From an uncultured Myxococcales bacterium (GTDB taxonomy: Bacteria > Myxococcota > Myxococcia > Myxococcales > Myxococcaceae): 64,000 bases of DNA. This document shows, piece by piece, positions 1 to 6,839 of the stretch. The stretch covers positions 496,001-560,000 of the forward strand of contig CALJKW010000055.1 in assembly GCA_937980205.1 (NCBI GenBank), given 5' to 3'. Under the pieces are notes generated by a model that was given only the letters and a program-made list of their open reading frames with translations, had not been told where the DNA came from and did not search any database. The translations under genes and the position numbers were made by a program. Within the stretch, counting starts at the first letter, position 1. Each line of letters opens with the position of its first letter.

Positions 1-269
1 GCTGCGGGTTCATGGTCGACAGCAGCACCTGCATCAACCTGCTCGATGACGGAACGAGCTGGTCGGTGGATCAGGCAGCGAGCTGCCGCAGCGTCATCTC
101 CAACGACGGCGGAGTGCTCGGCACCTGGGTCGACCTCGACCTCGGAGAAGCGCTGCTCAACATCCCCCGGCTCGGCGGCTACTGCACCGCGCAGGACCTC
201 TTCACCGGCGTGCCGCGGATGCAGGTGTTCTGCCCGTTCTGCACGTTCCTCGTCGTCGGCTGCGACTGA
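1..269 (+). CDS. C-terminal fragment of an unidentified protein
   Basis: The reading frame is open from the window edge (the first full codon is at base 3) to a TGA at 267-269, so this is probably the 3' end of a longer gene. An internal ATG lies at 12. About 88 residues are visible. They contain six or more cysteines, including a CPFC pair near the end, and finish in VVGCD. Cysteine spacing of this kind suggests an exported, disulphide-bonded protein, but I recognise no family. A 78-base gap separates it from the LysM gene on the same strand, so co-transcription is possible. Confidence 0.55.
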   Translation, partial: CGFMVDSSTCINLLDDGTSWSVDQAASCRSVISNDGGVLGTWVDLDLGEALLNIPRLGGYCTAQDLFTGVPRMQVFCPFCTFLVVGCD

Positions 270-347
270 GGGAATTTCGCCCGATTTGTAAGGGGAAATT
301 TCGTGCGGCGGGAAATGCCTCGCGCGGGGGCTCGAGACAAATGATCC

Positions 348-1175
348 ATGAGCTACCAGATCCAGCGCGGAGACACCCTGTCGGCTCTTGCTCGCCGCTT
401 CGGCACCAGCGTCGACGCGCTGATGCGGGCGAACCCGCAGATCCAGAACCCGAATCTGATCATCGCAGGGCAGAGCCTCAACCTGCCCGGGTCGTCAGAC
501 AGCTTCGAGCCGGCGCCTCCGTCGGGCGGCGGGCAGTACACGGTGCGGCCCGGCGACACGCTGTCGGCCATCGGCGCGCGCTTCGGCGTCAGCTACCAGG
601 AGATCGCCCGCGCGAACGGCATCGCCAACCCGAACCTCATCTACGCCGGCCAGCGGCTCACCATCCCCGGGGCGGGGAGCACGCCGCCGCCGACGACTCC
701 GGGGCCCGGTCCGGGTCCGGCGCCCGGCCCTGGGTCGATCGACGGCATCGAGAACCGGCCCGGCGTGCGCGGCGACGCGCAGCAGGTCATCGACTTCTTC
801 ATGGCGAAGGGGCTCACGCGGCAGCAGGCGGCGGGCATCGCCGGCAACCTGCTGCACGAGTCGAACTTCAACCCCAGCGCGGTCGGCGACGGCGGCACCT
901 CGTTCGGCATCGCCCAGTGGCACAAGGGGCGCGGCGACGCGATGAAGGCGTGGACCCAGGCGAACGGGTACTCGCCGACGTCCTTCCGCGGCCAGCTCGA
1001 GTTCCTCTGGCACGAGCTGCACCACAGCGAGCGGAACGCGTTCAACAAGCTGCTCGCCACGACGACGGCGTACGACGCCGGCATGGCGTTCTGCCGGTGG
1101 TTCGAGCGCCCGGCGGTGATCAGCCCCGCTCGCGGTGAGGCGGCGGAGCGGTTCTACCGGGAGAGCCTCGGCTGA
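348..1175 (+). CDS. LysM-LysM-phage tail-type lysozyme domain protein
   Basis: This 275-residue protein has two LysM peptidoglycan-binding modules, at about residues 3-47 and 65-108. Both begin with the typical GDTLSA turn and end at an AGQ-L-x-IP motif. A Pro/Gly linker follows at about 109-134. The C-terminal domain (about 140-275) resembles the phage tail lysozyme family: it has the AAGIAGNLLHESNFNP motif containing the presumed catalytic Glu, and the GIAQWH motif. It should cleave peptidoglycan glycan strands. No signal peptide is visible because the first LysM starts at residue 3, so export would need a specialised route or cell lysis. The ATG at 348 is the first in frame and abuts the domain. 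Its Shine-Dalgarno is weak. Confidence 0.85.
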   Translation: MSYQIQRGDTLSALARRFGTSVDALMRANPQIQNPNLIIAGQSLNLPGSSDSFEPAPPSGGGQYTVRPGDTLSAIGARFGVSYQEIARANGIANPNLIYAGQRLTIPGAGSTPPPTTPGPGPGPAPGPGSIDGIENRPGVRGDAQQVIDFFMAKGLTRQQAAGIAGNLLHESNFNPSAVGDGGTSFGIAQWHKGRGDAMKAWTQANGYSPTSFRGQLEFLWHELHHSERNAFNKLLATTTAYDAGMAFCRWFERPAVISPARGEAAERFYRESLG

Positions 1176-1195
1176 TGGAGTGGCTGGTTTGAGTT

Positions 1196-1359
1196 AGCAG
1201 GGCGAGGGCACGGGCGAGTTCAAGGGCAATCTCGAAGGTCAAGGCAACTGGGCAAGGCACGGGACAAGGACCTTGCCCCGCTTCCCTTGCCCGTTTGGCT
1301 TGTCCTTGTCCTCGTCCTTGAGACGAGGACCTTGAACTTGCCCTCGCCCTCGCCCTGCT
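1196..1359. repeat. Long imperfect inverted repeat, 29-nt arms
   Basis: The arms at 1196-1224 and 1331-1359 are reverse complements with 3 mismatches in 29. Both are built from GGGCGAGG/GGGCAAGG-type units. The interior repeats the same purine-rich/pyrimidine-rich units, so much of the 164 bp can fold on itself. It lies between convergent genes (LysM lysozyme and SPOR protein). It may act as a bidirectional terminator or be an interspersed repeat. Confidence 0.75.
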
Positions 1360-1372
1360 GACTTCGCAGTTC

Positions 1373-2047
1373 TCAGTTCGCGTTCGTCACGAACGCCTGA
1401 ATCTGCGTCTCGCGCTGGAAGTCGGCGAGGTACCGCCCCGCAGCATCCTTCGACGGAAACCGCCCCATGCGCACGCGGTACCAGGTGCCCTTCCCCGCCA
1501 CCACGGCCTCGACGACGTACGGCGCGTAGCCGCGGCCGCGCAGGTCCGACGCGAAGCGATCGGCCTCGGCCTTGTCCTGGTACGCCGAGAGCTGCAGCGT
1601 CCAGTTGCCGTCCGGCGTCGCCTCGACCGGCTTCTGCGCGCGGGCGATGGCTTCCTTCAGGTCTCCAGCGTCGTGCTCGACGGTGCGCGTCGGAACCGGG
1701 TCGACCTTCGGCGTCTCCGCAGGCGGCGCCGGCGGCGGCGCCACGGGCTCGTGCGGCTTCACGACCTCGGCGACCGGTGCCGGAGGAGCAGGCTTCGGCG
1801 GCTTGGGGGTCTCCTTCGTCAGCTCGTCCTGGTACGTCAGCTTCGGGTCCGCGGACTTCGCGTCGAGCTGCGCGAGCAGATCGGCCGGCTGGGTCGACTT
1901 CTCTTCGGCCTGCAGCTTCTTGCCGACGGCGACGCCGAGCACGAAGACGCCTCCGAGCGCGATGATGCCGACGAACGTGAGGGTGAGGATCTGGCGGGTG
2001 TCGAGCGAGAGCTCGTACTTCTCTTTCAACTTGTGAACGTCACGCAC
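1373..2047 (-). CDS. SPOR-domain cell-envelope protein
   Basis: This 224-residue protein has a cytoplasmic N terminus, one transmembrane segment at about residues 21-42, a Pro/Ala/Lys-rich linker (about 55-135) and a C-terminal SPOR domain (about 145-224, including the WTLQLSAY and YRVRMGRFPS segments). SPOR domains bind denuded glycan strands at septal peptidoglycan, so a role in division or envelope remodelling is likely. The start is the GTG at 2047. The layout resembles FtsN/DedD-type proteins, but no FtsN-specific motif is visible, so I give no symbol. The next gene upstream on this strand is sppA, 39 bases away. Confidence 0.85.
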   Translation of the reverse strand: MRDVHKLKEKYELSLDTRQILTLTFVGIIALGGVFVLGVAVGKKLQAEEKSTQPADLLAQLDAKSADPKLTYQDELTKETPKPPKPAPPAPVAEVVKPHEPVAPPPAPPAETPKVDPVPTRTVEHDAGDLKEAIARAQKPVEATPDGNWTLQLSAYQDKAEADRFASDLRGRGYAPYVVEAVVAGKGTWYRVRMGRFPSKDAAGRYLADFQRETQIQAFVTNAN

Positions 2048-2086
2048 TGTGCGTGGAAGGTACCGCGCACAGCGCTCACGTCAAAC

Positions 2087-2989
2087 TCACGGCGCCATGC
2101 GGTACTGCATGCTGACTCCGGCGAAGCGGCCGAGCGCCTTCTGCACGAACGTCTCGGCGTCGGCGTCGTCGTCGCCCATCAGCTCGCGCAGGAGCTTCTT
2201 GTCCTTCTTCGGGTACTCGGTCTTCGGCTCTCCGGAGATGCCGCCGAGCTTGGCGGCGTCGGCGACCGCGGCCTCGATGCCGCCGAGCTCGTCGACGAGC
2301 TTCGCCTCCTTCGCCTGGCGGCCGCTGAAGATGCGCCCGTCGGCGAGCGGCTTCACCTCTTCGACGGTGAGCTTGCGGCCCGAGGCGACGGCGTCGATGA
2401 ACTGGCCGTGAACGTCGGCGAGCACGCCCTCGAAGTAGTCGCGCTCTTCGGGCGACATCTCGCGGAACGGCGAGCCCGAGTCCTTCATCTTGCCGGCCTT
2501 GATGGTGTTCATCTCGACGCCGGCCCACTTGAGCAGGCCCTGCACGTTCGGCATCTCCATGATGACGCCGATGCTGCCGGTGAGCGTGCCGGGGTTCGCG
2601 TAGATCTTGTCGGTCGCGCAGGCGATGTAATAGCCGCCGCTCGCGGCGAGTGAGCCCATCGAGGCGACGATCTTCTTCTTCGCCTTGATGCGCTTCACCG
2701 CGTCGTAGATCTCCTGCGACGGGCCGACGGCGCCGCCGGGCGAGTCGATGCGCAGCACGATCGCCTTGATGTGATCTTTCTCGGCGAAGGCGTTGAGCTC
2801 CTTCAGCGTCTTCTTGCTGTCCATGATCGTGCCGGTGACCTCGATGACGCCGACCTTGTCTCCGCCGCCGCCGCTCGAGTCTCCCGCGTCGCTCTTCACC
2901 GCCAGGTACATCACGAGCAGGAAGCCGAAGAGGCTGATGAACATGCCGCCGAAGACGATGCCGAGCACCCACGCCGCGCGTCGATCCAT
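2087..2989 (-). CDS. sppA: Signal peptide peptidase SppA
   Basis: This is a 300-residue membrane-anchored serine protease of the short SppA type, which degrades signal peptides left in the membrane. It has one N-terminal transmembrane segment (about residues 6-32) and the IDSPGG oxyanion-region motif. The nucleophile Ser lies in SLAASGGYY, and the general-base Lys lies downstream in the IKAGK segment. The YANPGTLTGSIGVI motif is typical of the family. I chose the ATG at 2989. A longer TTG version starting at 3013 would overlap the divergent neighbour's start codon. It is followed by the SPOR protein on the same strand. Confidence 0.9.
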   Translation of the reverse strand: MDRRAAWVLGIVFGGMFISLFGFLLVMYLAVKSDAGDSSGGGGDKVGVIEVTGTIMDSKKTLKELNAFAEKDHIKAIVLRIDSPGGAVGPSQEIYDAVKRIKAKKKIVASMGSLAASGGYYIACATDKIYANPGTLTGSIGVIMEMPNVQGLLKWAGVEMNTIKAGKMKDSGSPFREMSPEERDYFEGVLADVHGQFIDAVASGRKLTVEEVKPLADGRIFSGRQAKEAKLVDELGGIEAAVADAAKLGGISGEPKTEYPKKDKKLLRELMGDDDADAETFVQKALGRFAGVSMQYRMAP

Positions 2990-3012
2990 GGTGTGAGCGG
3001 TACTATCAGGCA

Positions 3013-4218
3013 ATGGCCGGCGAGCGAATCATCGAGATGACGTGGCGCTGCACGAGCTGCGAGCACAAGAACCTCGGGCGGTACAAGGTCTGCCAGAACT
3101 GCCGCAACCCCAAAGACGGCAGCGAGCCGTACGAGATGCCGGCGGACACCTCGAAGGCGGTGACCGTCACCGAAGAGTCGCTGCTGCGCATGGCGAAGGC
3201 CGGGCCCGACTGGCGCTGCGCGTACTGCGGCAGCGATCAGCGGCGCAGCGACATGGGCTGCGCGAACTGCGGCGCGTCTGCCGTCGAGGGGGCGGAGGCC
3301 ACCGACGGCCCTCCCCCGCCGCGCCCGGCTCCACGGCCTCCGCCGGCTGCGGCGGCGTCGTTCGGCTCGACGGGGAAGCTCGTGCTCGGCGGCGTCGGCT
3401 TCCTCGCGGCGCTCATCGCGTTCGGGGCCGGCCTGAGCTGGTGGAAGAACCGGCCGCGCGACTTCGAGGCGCGCGTCACGTCGGTGAAGTGGGAGCGGAC
3501 GATCTCGGTCGAGCGCTGGCAGATCTCCTCGAAGGAGGGCTTCAAGGAGAACCTCCCGAAAGACGCCTTCGAGGTCACGTCGCTCGGCCAGCGGCACCAC
3601 CACGACGAGCAGGTGCTCGATGGGTACAACACCGAGCACTACACGGTGCAGGTGCCCGACGGGTACCGGACCGAGACGTACACCGAGCGCGTGTCCTGCG
3701 GGCAGGACTGCACGACCCGGCCGCGCAGCTGCTCGGAGCAGTGCACCAGCAACAAGAACGGCTTCGCGTCGTGCAAGCAGGTCTGCACCGGCGGAGGCCA
3801 GTCGTGCACCACGCGGTACTGCAACCAGACGCGCACGCGGCAGGTGCCGAAGACGAGGACGGAGGCGCGCACCCGGCAGGTGCCCCGCTACCGGTCCGAG
3901 CCGCGCTACGCCGAGGCGTTCGCCTACAAGCAGTGGGAGTGGAAGCACGACCGCGACGTCCGCACGCACGGCGCCGACGTCAACGTCCGCTGGGGCGACG
4001 CGCAGGTGGGGCAGAAGCTCGCCGACGGAGAGAAGGAGCGCGAGCAGCGGCGCGAGTCGTACGAGGTGAAGGTCGCGTACGAGGACCAGGAGCTCGTGCT
4101 GCACCCGCCGGACGAGGAGGCGTTCGCGAAGTACCCGCCGCAGTCGAAGCACGTCGTGCACACCGAGAAGGGACAGGTGCTGCTCGACGGCGCCCCGGTC
4201 CCCCTCCGTTCACACTGA
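3013..4218 (+). CDS. Membrane protein with two RanBP2-type zinc fingers
   Basis: The protein has 401 residues. Near the N terminus, W-x-C-x2-C-x3-N-x6-C-x2-C matches the RanBP2 zinc-finger pattern exactly. A second copy at about residue 66 has Gln instead of Asn. A Pro-rich stretch and one transmembrane segment (about 118-140) follow. The C-terminal part has a Cys-rich section with about ten cysteines and a repeated TRTRQVP / ARTRQVP motif, so it is probably outside the cytoplasm. RanBP2 fingers bind ubiquitin or RNA in eukaryotes, and the bacterial role is unknown. The stop codon lies inside the left arm of a REP-like repeat. Confidence 0.75.
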   Translation: MAGERIIEMTWRCTSCEHKNLGRYKVCQNCRNPKDGSEPYEMPADTSKAVTVTEESLLRMAKAGPDWRCAYCGSDQRRSDMGCANCGASAVEGAEATDGPPPPRPAPRPPPAAAASFGSTGKLVLGGVGFLAALIAFGAGLSWWKNRPRDFEARVTSVKWERTISVERWQISSKEGFKENLPKDAFEVTSLGQRHHHDEQVLDGYNTEHYTVQVPDGYRTETYTERVSCGQDCTTRPRSCSEQCTSNKNGFASCKQVCTGGGQSCTTRYCNQTRTRQVPKTRTEARTRQVPRYRSEPRYAEAFAYKQWEWKHDRDVRTHGADVNVRWGDAQVGQKLADGEKEREQRRESYEVKVAYEDQELVLHPPDEEAFAKYPPQSKHVVHTEKGQVLLDGAPVPLRSH

Positions 4219-4315
4219 GCGGAGGCCGAAGGCCGAAGTCGAAGTGGGCCGCGCGGCGGCTGCGGGCCCCCTTCGACTGCGCCGCCCTTCGGGCGGCTCC
4301 GCTCAGGGTGAACGG
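4206..4315. repeat. REP-like element, family A (two facing copies)
   Basis: The arms at 4206-4224 and 4297-4315 are inverted with one mismatch in 19. The right half (from 4269) reads CCCTTCGACTGCGCCGC, then a perfect 7-bp hairpin around TTC, then CTCCGCTCAGGG. The same arms occur at 31044-31090 around a different hairpin. The left arm includes the TGA stop of the upstream zinc-finger gene. Conserved arms around variable stems are typical of REP/REPIN elements mobilised by RAYT transposases. No transposase is in the window. Confidence 0.75.
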
Positions 4316-4320
4316 CAGCT

Positions 4321-4836
4321 CTATCCGCCGTCGCCGGCGTCTTCTTCGCCCGCGTCGGAGCCCGCATCCGGCTGGCCCGCATCGAAGCCGGCATCCGGCC
4401 GCCCCGCGTCGAAGCCTGCGTCGACGCGGCCGGCGTCGACGCCCGAGTCCGGGCGTCCCGCGTCGAAGCCGGCATCGGGGCGCCCGGCATCGACGCCCGA
4501 GTCCGGCCGGCTGGCGTCGTACACGCCGGCGTCGAGGTTGTAGTTGCCGTCGGGGTCCATCGGGAACGCGGCGTCGTAGTCGCCGCCGTCGAACAGCACG
4601 CACGCGCCCGCCGCGCACACCTGGTTCGGAGCGCACGCGACGCACATGCCTCCGCCGGTGCCGCACTCGAACAGCGCGGTGCCGTCGAGGCACTCGCCGG
4701 CCTCGTCGCAGCAACCGTCGGAGCACGTCGACGCGTTACATGGACGCTGCTGCGAGCTGCACGAGCCGACGAGCAACGCGGCGATCAGCAGGAAGAAAAA
4801 AGGGGACGGGCATCTCTTCGTGCTGGTTGAGCGCAT
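4321..4836 (-). CDS. Lipoprotein with Asp-Ala-Gly repeats
   Basis: This 171-residue protein has a lipoprotein signal peptide ending in LLVGSC (Cys26). A Cys-rich segment follows (about 30-80, with pairs such as GCC and CVAC). The tail from about 100 to 170 is a low-complexity repeat of DAG, PDAG and PDSG units. The ATG at 4836 is preceded by GGGAGG eight bases upstream, which supports this start over the longer open frame. The acidic tail could bind calcium or act as a spacer on the cell surface; that is inference. The signal-peptide codons PSPFFF coincide with one arm of a GGGGACAGG-type repeat. Confidence 0.7.
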   Translation of the reverse strand: MRSTSTKRCPSPFFFLLIAALLVGSCSSQQRPCNASTCSDGCCDEAGECLDGTALFECGTGGGMCVACAPNQVCAAGACVLFDGGDYDAAFPMDPDGNYNLDAGVYDASRPDSGVDAGRPDAGFDAGRPDSGVDAGRVDAGFDAGRPDAGFDAGQPDAGSDAGEEDAGDGG

Positions 4837-4877
4837 CGCGTCGGCCTCCCGAAAAGCAGCCTGTCCCCTTCTTTTCA
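4792..4877. repeat. REP-like element, family B (degenerate)
   Basis: A GAAGAAAAAAGGGGACGGG arm (from 4792) faces CCTGTCCCCTTCTTTTC (4861-4877), an inverted pair with one gap and one substitution. It shares the GGGGACAGG core with the perfect element at 37095-37186. Its right arm abuts the stop codon of the neighbouring lipoprotein (4878-4880). Its left arm lies in the coding start of the Asp-Ala-Gly lipoprotein. Confidence 0.6.
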
Positions 4878-5624
4878 TCACCTGAGCTTCAAATCCATCG
4901 GGCCTTCGAGCTCGATGGTCTTCCCGTCGACGGTCAGCTTCGCCTCGGCGCCGTCGGGCAAGAGCAGCCGCACGGTGCGGCCGAGCCGGTACGTGAGGCC
5001 CTCGACCATGGCGGCCGTCGCGAGATCGTCGGTCTCGGCGAAGGCGACCTCGTCGGTGACCTCGAGCAGCGCCTCGCCCTCGCCGAGATCGCCGGCGTGA
5101 ATGTACGGGACCTTCGCGCGAAACGACGGAGCGGGCAGCTTGCGCGGGCCGTCGGGCGCGGCGCCTCCGCCGAGGCTGGCGAAGCCGTTCGGGGTGAAGA
5201 ACGCCTTGAAGTAGTCGCCGGTGGTGAGCTGCTGCTGATCGGCGAGCGCGCTGTCGGGCGTGAACTTGTTCGACGAGTAGCGCGCGGCGATGGTGCGCGG
5301 CAGCGCCTCGACGCTCTCCACCCTGCCCTCTTTGAGCGCGCGGCGCGGCAGCGTGGCGGCCTCGACGCGGGCCTCGGGCAGCTCGCCGACCTCGACGGTC
5401 TGCTTGTGCAGGACCTTGAGCGCGCCGGCGAAGCACTCGAGCACCGCCCAGTCCTTCACGGAGATCTTGTCCGACGGCAGCAGCTTCGCGCCGACGCCGA
5501 GCGTGTGATCTTCCAGCGTCACGGGAGCCGAGGCGGAGTGCAGGCCGCACACCGGAACTTCCGGCTCCTTCTTGCAGGCGGCGAGCGCTACGAAGAGCAG
5601 CGCCGCGCGCCTCACGCGATCCAC
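4878..5624 (-). CDS. Predicted lipoprotein, unknown function
   Basis: This 248-residue protein has a short signal peptide and lipobox FVALAAC (Cys17), followed by KKEPEVPVCG. I recognise no family. It is a mixed alpha/beta sequence, with a C-terminal KLTVDGKTIELEG strand pair suggesting a beta-rich end. The start overlaps the 3' end of mnmA by 13 bases, so the two genes are probably translationally coupled. It could be an envelope accessory protein; nothing links it mechanistically to tRNA thiolation. Confidence 0.75.
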   Translation of the reverse strand: MDRVRRAALLFVALAACKKEPEVPVCGLHSASAPVTLEDHTLGVGAKLLPSDKISVKDWAVLECFAGALKVLHKQTVEVGELPEARVEAATLPRRALKEGRVESVEALPRTIAARYSSNKFTPDSALADQQQLTTGDYFKAFFTPNGFASLGGGAAPDGPRKLPAPSFRAKVPYIHAGDLGEGEALLEVTDEVAFAETDDLATAAMVEGLTYRLGRTVRLLLPDGAEAKLTVDGKTIELEGPMDLKLR

Positions 5625-6661
5625 CCGCCTCCGACGACGCGGTCACCCTCGTAGAAGACGGCGGCCTGGCCGGGCGTCACCGCGCGCACCGGCGTCTCGA
5701 GCGTCACCGCGACCTGGCCGGCCGGGTCGAGCTGCACGCGCGCGGGAGCTCCCTCGTGGCGGTGGCGGACCTTGACGGTGAGCGCGCGCTCGAGCGGCGC
5801 GGCTCCGTCGACCCAGTGCGGCCGGAGCAGGTGAAACGCGCTGGAGCCGAGCTGATCGCCCGGGCCGACGACGACGCGGCGCGAGTCGGCCTCGATGCGC
5901 TGAACGAACAACGCCTCGCGGCTCGAGACCCCGAGCCCCTTGCGCTGGCCGACGGTGAACCGGTGCACGCCCTCATGCTGCCCGAGCACGCGGCCGGTTG
6001 CATCGACGACCTCGCCCTTCGGCTGCGGGCCCGCGACCTTCTCGACGAAGCGGGCGTAGTCGCCGTCCGGCACGAAGCAGATCTCCATGCTCTCGGGCTT
6101 GTGCGTCGTGGGCAGCCGGTGGCGCTCGGCGATGGCGCGAACCTCGGGCTTGGTGAGGTGACCGATGGGGAAGACGACGTCCGCCAGCTCGGCCTGGCCG
6201 AGCGTGAAGAGGAAGTACGACTGATCCTTCGCGGGGTCGACGGCGCGCTCGAGCACAGAGCGGCCCTGCTCGTCGCGGCGGACGCGCGCGTAGTGGCCGG
6301 TCGCCAGCTTCGCGCCGAGCGCGCGGGCGCGCTGCAGCAGGAAGCCGAACTTCACGTCCTGGTTGCACGAGACACAGGGAATCGGCGTGCGCCCGCCGAG
6401 GTACTGCTTCACGAACGGGTGGACGACCCGGTCCTTGAAGAGCTCCTCGACGTCGGCGACGTAGAACGGAATGCCGAGCGCGTCGGCGACGGCGCGGGCG
6501 TCGTCGATGTCCTCGGGGCTGCAGCAGCTGCCGCACTGGGCCTTCGACTCGTAGCTCCAGACGCGCAGGGTGATGCCGAGCACCTCGTGGCCCTGCTCCT
6601 TGAGCAACGCGGCGGCCGCCGACGAATCGACTCCTCCGGACATGGCGACGACGACGCGCAT
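5612..6661 (-). CDS. mnmA: tRNA-specific 2-thiouridylase MnmA
   Basis: This 349-residue enzyme thiolates U34 of tRNA-Lys, -Glu and -Gln, using ATP and a relayed persulphide sulphur. The N-terminal PP-loop SGGVDSS is at residues 8-14. A CxxC-type cysteine lies in CVSCNQD and the second catalytic Cys in MEICFVPDGDY; both are conserved. The C terminus is the usual beta-barrel, ending in VVGGGWIA. I chose the ATG at 6661 (MRVVVAMSGG), as in the family. The longer frame to 6703 would add a non-conserved stretch. Confidence 0.95.
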   Translation of the reverse strand: MRVVVAMSGGVDSSAAAALLKEQGHEVLGITLRVWSYESKAQCGSCCSPEDIDDARAVADALGIPFYVADVEELFKDRVVHPFVKQYLGGRTPIPCVSCNQDVKFGFLLQRARALGAKLATGHYARVRRDEQGRSVLERAVDPAKDQSYFLFTLGQAELADVVFPIGHLTKPEVRAIAERHRLPTTHKPESMEICFVPDGDYARFVEKVAGPQPKGEVVDATGRVLGQHEGVHRFTVGQRKGLGVSSREALFVQRIEADSRRVVVGPGDQLGSSAFHLLRPHWVDGAAPLERALTVKVRHRHEGAPARVQLDPAGQVAVTLETPVRAVTPGQAAVFYEGDRVVGGGWIA

Positions 6662-6839
6662 CGGCCTCGTAGATGCCACCCTTCTCACCTTCCTGAAAAG
6701 CACACGTTTTCCACAGGGCGTACATCGGTGCCTCGAGCCTGTTCCAGCATGACAAACGCCTGTGTTTTCAACGTGTTGCGAGATTCTGGAAATTCCGTTT
6801 CAGACGGCGAGAGATCCCTGTGGGAAAGCCTGTGGACAA
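6662..6839. other. AT-richer intergenic region with DnaA-box-like sites
   Basis: This gap between cca and mnmA (both leftward) is visibly lower in GC than its surroundings. It holds TTTTCCACA at about 6709 and the inverse, TGTGGACAA, at about 6832. Each is one mismatch from the DnaA box TTATCCACA. CCTGTGGGAAA lies just before the second. It also presumably contains the mnmA promoter. No dnaA, dnaN or gyrB gene is nearby, so I do not call an origin. Confidence 0.35.

Noticed and set aside
348..1175. Prophage remnant
   Set aside because: Only one phage-type domain is present. No integrase, portal, capsid or tail gene and no attachment site was seen nearby.
1373..2047. FtsN assignment for the SPOR protein
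   Set aside because: Topology fits, but no FtsN essential-domain motif or division-gene neighbours are visible, so only the SPOR domain is claimed.
3042..5654. 870-residue open frame on the plus strand across several genes
   Set aside because: It spans the zinc-finger gene in another frame, a REP element and two minus-strand lipoproteins. It shows no motif and biased composition only.
6662..6839. Chromosomal replication origin
   Set aside because: Only two imperfect DnaA boxes and no dnaA, dnaN, gyrB, rpmH or parAB gene nearby.
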